A stretch of DNA of 64,000 bases, taken from the NCBI RefSeq assembly GCF_001625565.1, contig NZ_AUXS01000064.1, forward strand, positions 1-64,000. Direction: 5' to 3'. Shown piece by piece: positions 62,879 through 64,000 of this stretch (positions are counted from its first letter, which is position 1; each line of letters starts with the position of its first letter). The stretch comes from Pseudoalteromonas luteoviolacea NCIMB 1944 (GTDB taxonomy: Bacteria; Pseudomonadota; Gammaproteobacteria; Enterobacterales; Alteromonadaceae). Both the position numbers and the translations under genes were made by a program. The notes below the pieces were generated by a model. That model was not told where the DNA came from. It made no database searches and saw nothing but the letters and a program-made list of their open reading frames with translations.

Positions 62879-64000
62879 CGTTAAAATACCTAGGCTTTCT
62901 AGCAACAAGGTGCACGGCACTCGTTGCTCTTTGCTTAAAACCACCTTCACAGTAACAAAGATAAAACTCCCAAAGACGATAGAATCGCTGGTCAAACTTC
63001 TTATTATCCAACGATGGCCAAGCTTTATCGAATCGCTCGCGCCAATCGTACAAAGTTTTCGCATAATGCAAGCCGATATCTTTAACCGAGTGAACAACTA
63101 GATCTGTACTGCTGCATATTTGCTTGCTCATTTCTGTAATTGAAGGGAGACATCCACCAGGAAAAATATATTGTTGGATAAAATCAGAGTTTTTTAAATA
63201 GTGATGGTATCTTTGACATGCAATGGTTATAGCTTGGATCAACATGACACCATCTGGCTTTAACAATGCGCTGCACTTTTCAAAAAAGCCGGCCAAATAG
63301 TCATGCCCTACTGCCTCTATCATTTCGATTGAGACTAATTTGTCAAACTTACCACCAAGCTCCCTGTAATCGTCCTTAAGCAATGTTATCTGCTCTTGCA
63401 ACCCAAGCTCATCTATTCTTTGACGCACATATGCATGTTGCTCTTCGGAGATTGTGGTCGTGGTAACCTTGCAACCGTAATTTTGTGCAGCGTATATCGC
63501 AAAGGCTCCCCACCCAGTGCCAATCTCAATGACGTGATCTGATTGTTTGAGGTCTACTTGCTCGCATATTTGTTTTAGTTTGTGTTGTTGCGCGACTTCA
63601 AGCGTTGCGTTGTGTGTTGGATAAACAGCACTAGAATAAAGCATTTCATCACTCAAAAACGCACTATACAAGTCGTTACCCAAATCGTAATGGGCAACTA
63701 TGTTTTTCTTTGAACCCGCTTTAGTGTTGCGATTTTTAAAGTGTGTTACTTTGTTAAACAGCCCAGATATCAACGCAAACTTTTTCTCGAATTGGTCCAA
63801 CACGTCTTGATTAACGACAAATATTTCTATGAGTTTGGTTAAATCTGAACAAGTCCAATGTCCCAAAATATATGACTCACCCGCCCCAACGCTACCGCCA
63901 AGAGCAAATTTGGCGTACATTTGTCCAGAGTGAACGTGTATTGTTGTTTTATCTGAGCTTTTTTCATTGCCAAATAAAAACTCTTGATCCGCGTCAATTA
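62850..64000 (-). CDS. cfa: Cyclopropane-fatty-acyl-phospholipid synthase, 5' end outside window
   Basis: The frame continues upstream through position 64000 (DKTTIHVHSGQMYAKFALGG), so the start is outside; 383 codons are visible. It has GGSVGAGESYILGHW in the N-domain, the SAM site VIEIGTGWGAFAIYAAQNYG, EMIEAVGHDYLAGFF, and FPGGCLPS near the bicarbonate/active-site region. The enzyme adds a methylene bridge to unsaturated acyl chains of membrane lipids, hardening the membrane to acid and stress. It is followed by DUF2878. Annotated in short as cfa-like because several paralogue types exist. Confidence 0.88.
   Translation of the reverse strand, partial: IDADQEFLFGNEKSSDKTTIHVHSGQMYAKFALGGSVGAGESYILGHWTCSDLTKLIEIFVVNQDVLDQFEKKFALISGLFNKVTHFKNRNTKAGSKKNIVAHYDLGNDLYSAFLSDEMLYSSAVYPTHNATLEVAQQHKLKQICEQVDLKQSDHVIEIGTGWGAFAIYAAQNYGCKVTTTTISEEQHAYVRQRIDELGLQEQITLLKDDYRELGGKFDKLVSIEMIEAVGHDYLAGFFEKCSALLKPDGVMLIQAITIACQRYHHYLKNSDFIQQYIFPGGCLPSITEMSKQICSSTDLVVHSVKDIGLHYAKTLYDWRERFDKAWPSLDNKKFDQRFYRLWEFYLCYCEGGFKQRATSAVHLVARKPRYFNDDEKTFCHY

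Noticed and set aside
62879..63097. Longer start for the DUF2878 gene
   Set aside because: It would overlap cfa by about 250 bases and add a non-membrane, basic stretch absent from the family.
1..64000. tRNA, rRNA, prophage, integron or CRISPR genes
   Set aside because: Looked for and not seen by eye; a tRNAscan or covariance model search would be decisive.

Overview
The window looks like a chromosome segment of a marine gammaproteobacterium of the order Alteromonadales, most likely Pseudoalteromonas. This rests on protein character and gene order (yoaA-tsaB, ppnN-xni-DUF3192, a full proteobacterial-type hisGDCBHAFI operon, short NAD-type isocitrate dehydrogenase, cfa-DUF2878). No rRNA or tRNA gene was seen, so the genus is an inference.

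Layout. 0-18 kb is an accessory toxin locus on the minus strand: a secreted beta-propeller protein, then a giant 4889-residue Rhs/YD-repeat protein with two successive Rhs cores and a C-terminal PD-(D/E)XK nuclease-like domain, then an overlapping small gene that is probably its immunity gene. A partial IS200-like (REP-associated) transposase lies just beyond. 18-19 kb is an AT-rich gene desert. 19-34 kb is a mosaic of small accessory genes: AraC and ArsR regulators with divergent targets and visible palindromic operator candidates, two secreted DM9-like proteins, an M24 peptidase, a NIPSNAP/monooxygenase/DUF6058 cluster, a phytase-like esterase, a fatty acid desaturase and a PTS-EIIC/EAL fusion.

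34-45 kb is housekeeping: tsaB and yoaA, then the complete histidine operon preceded by a leader peptide with five consecutive His codons and an attenuator. 45.7-47.8 kb holds UDP-galactopyranose mutase and a galactofuranosyltransferase. Two tandem short genes follow at 48.3-48.6 kb, encoding paralogous peptides with a conserved leader ending in VAGG and divergent Cys/Thr-rich cores. They look like RiPP (lanthipeptide-type) precursors without adjacent maturation genes. 49-58 kb holds a DUF1232 protein, an M61 peptidase, a diguanylate cyclase, ppnN, xni, a DUF3192 protein and a large unknown. 58-64 kb holds NAD-isocitrate dehydrogenase, the ilvIH operon with its own Leu/Val-rich leader peptide and terminator, HU, DUF2878 and a partial cyclopropane fatty acid synthase.

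The most unusual signals are the double-core Rhs toxin with its putative immunity gene, the orphan RiPP precursor pair, the attenuator in front of an ilvIH-type operon, and the inverted-repeat elements between divergent regulator/target pairs.
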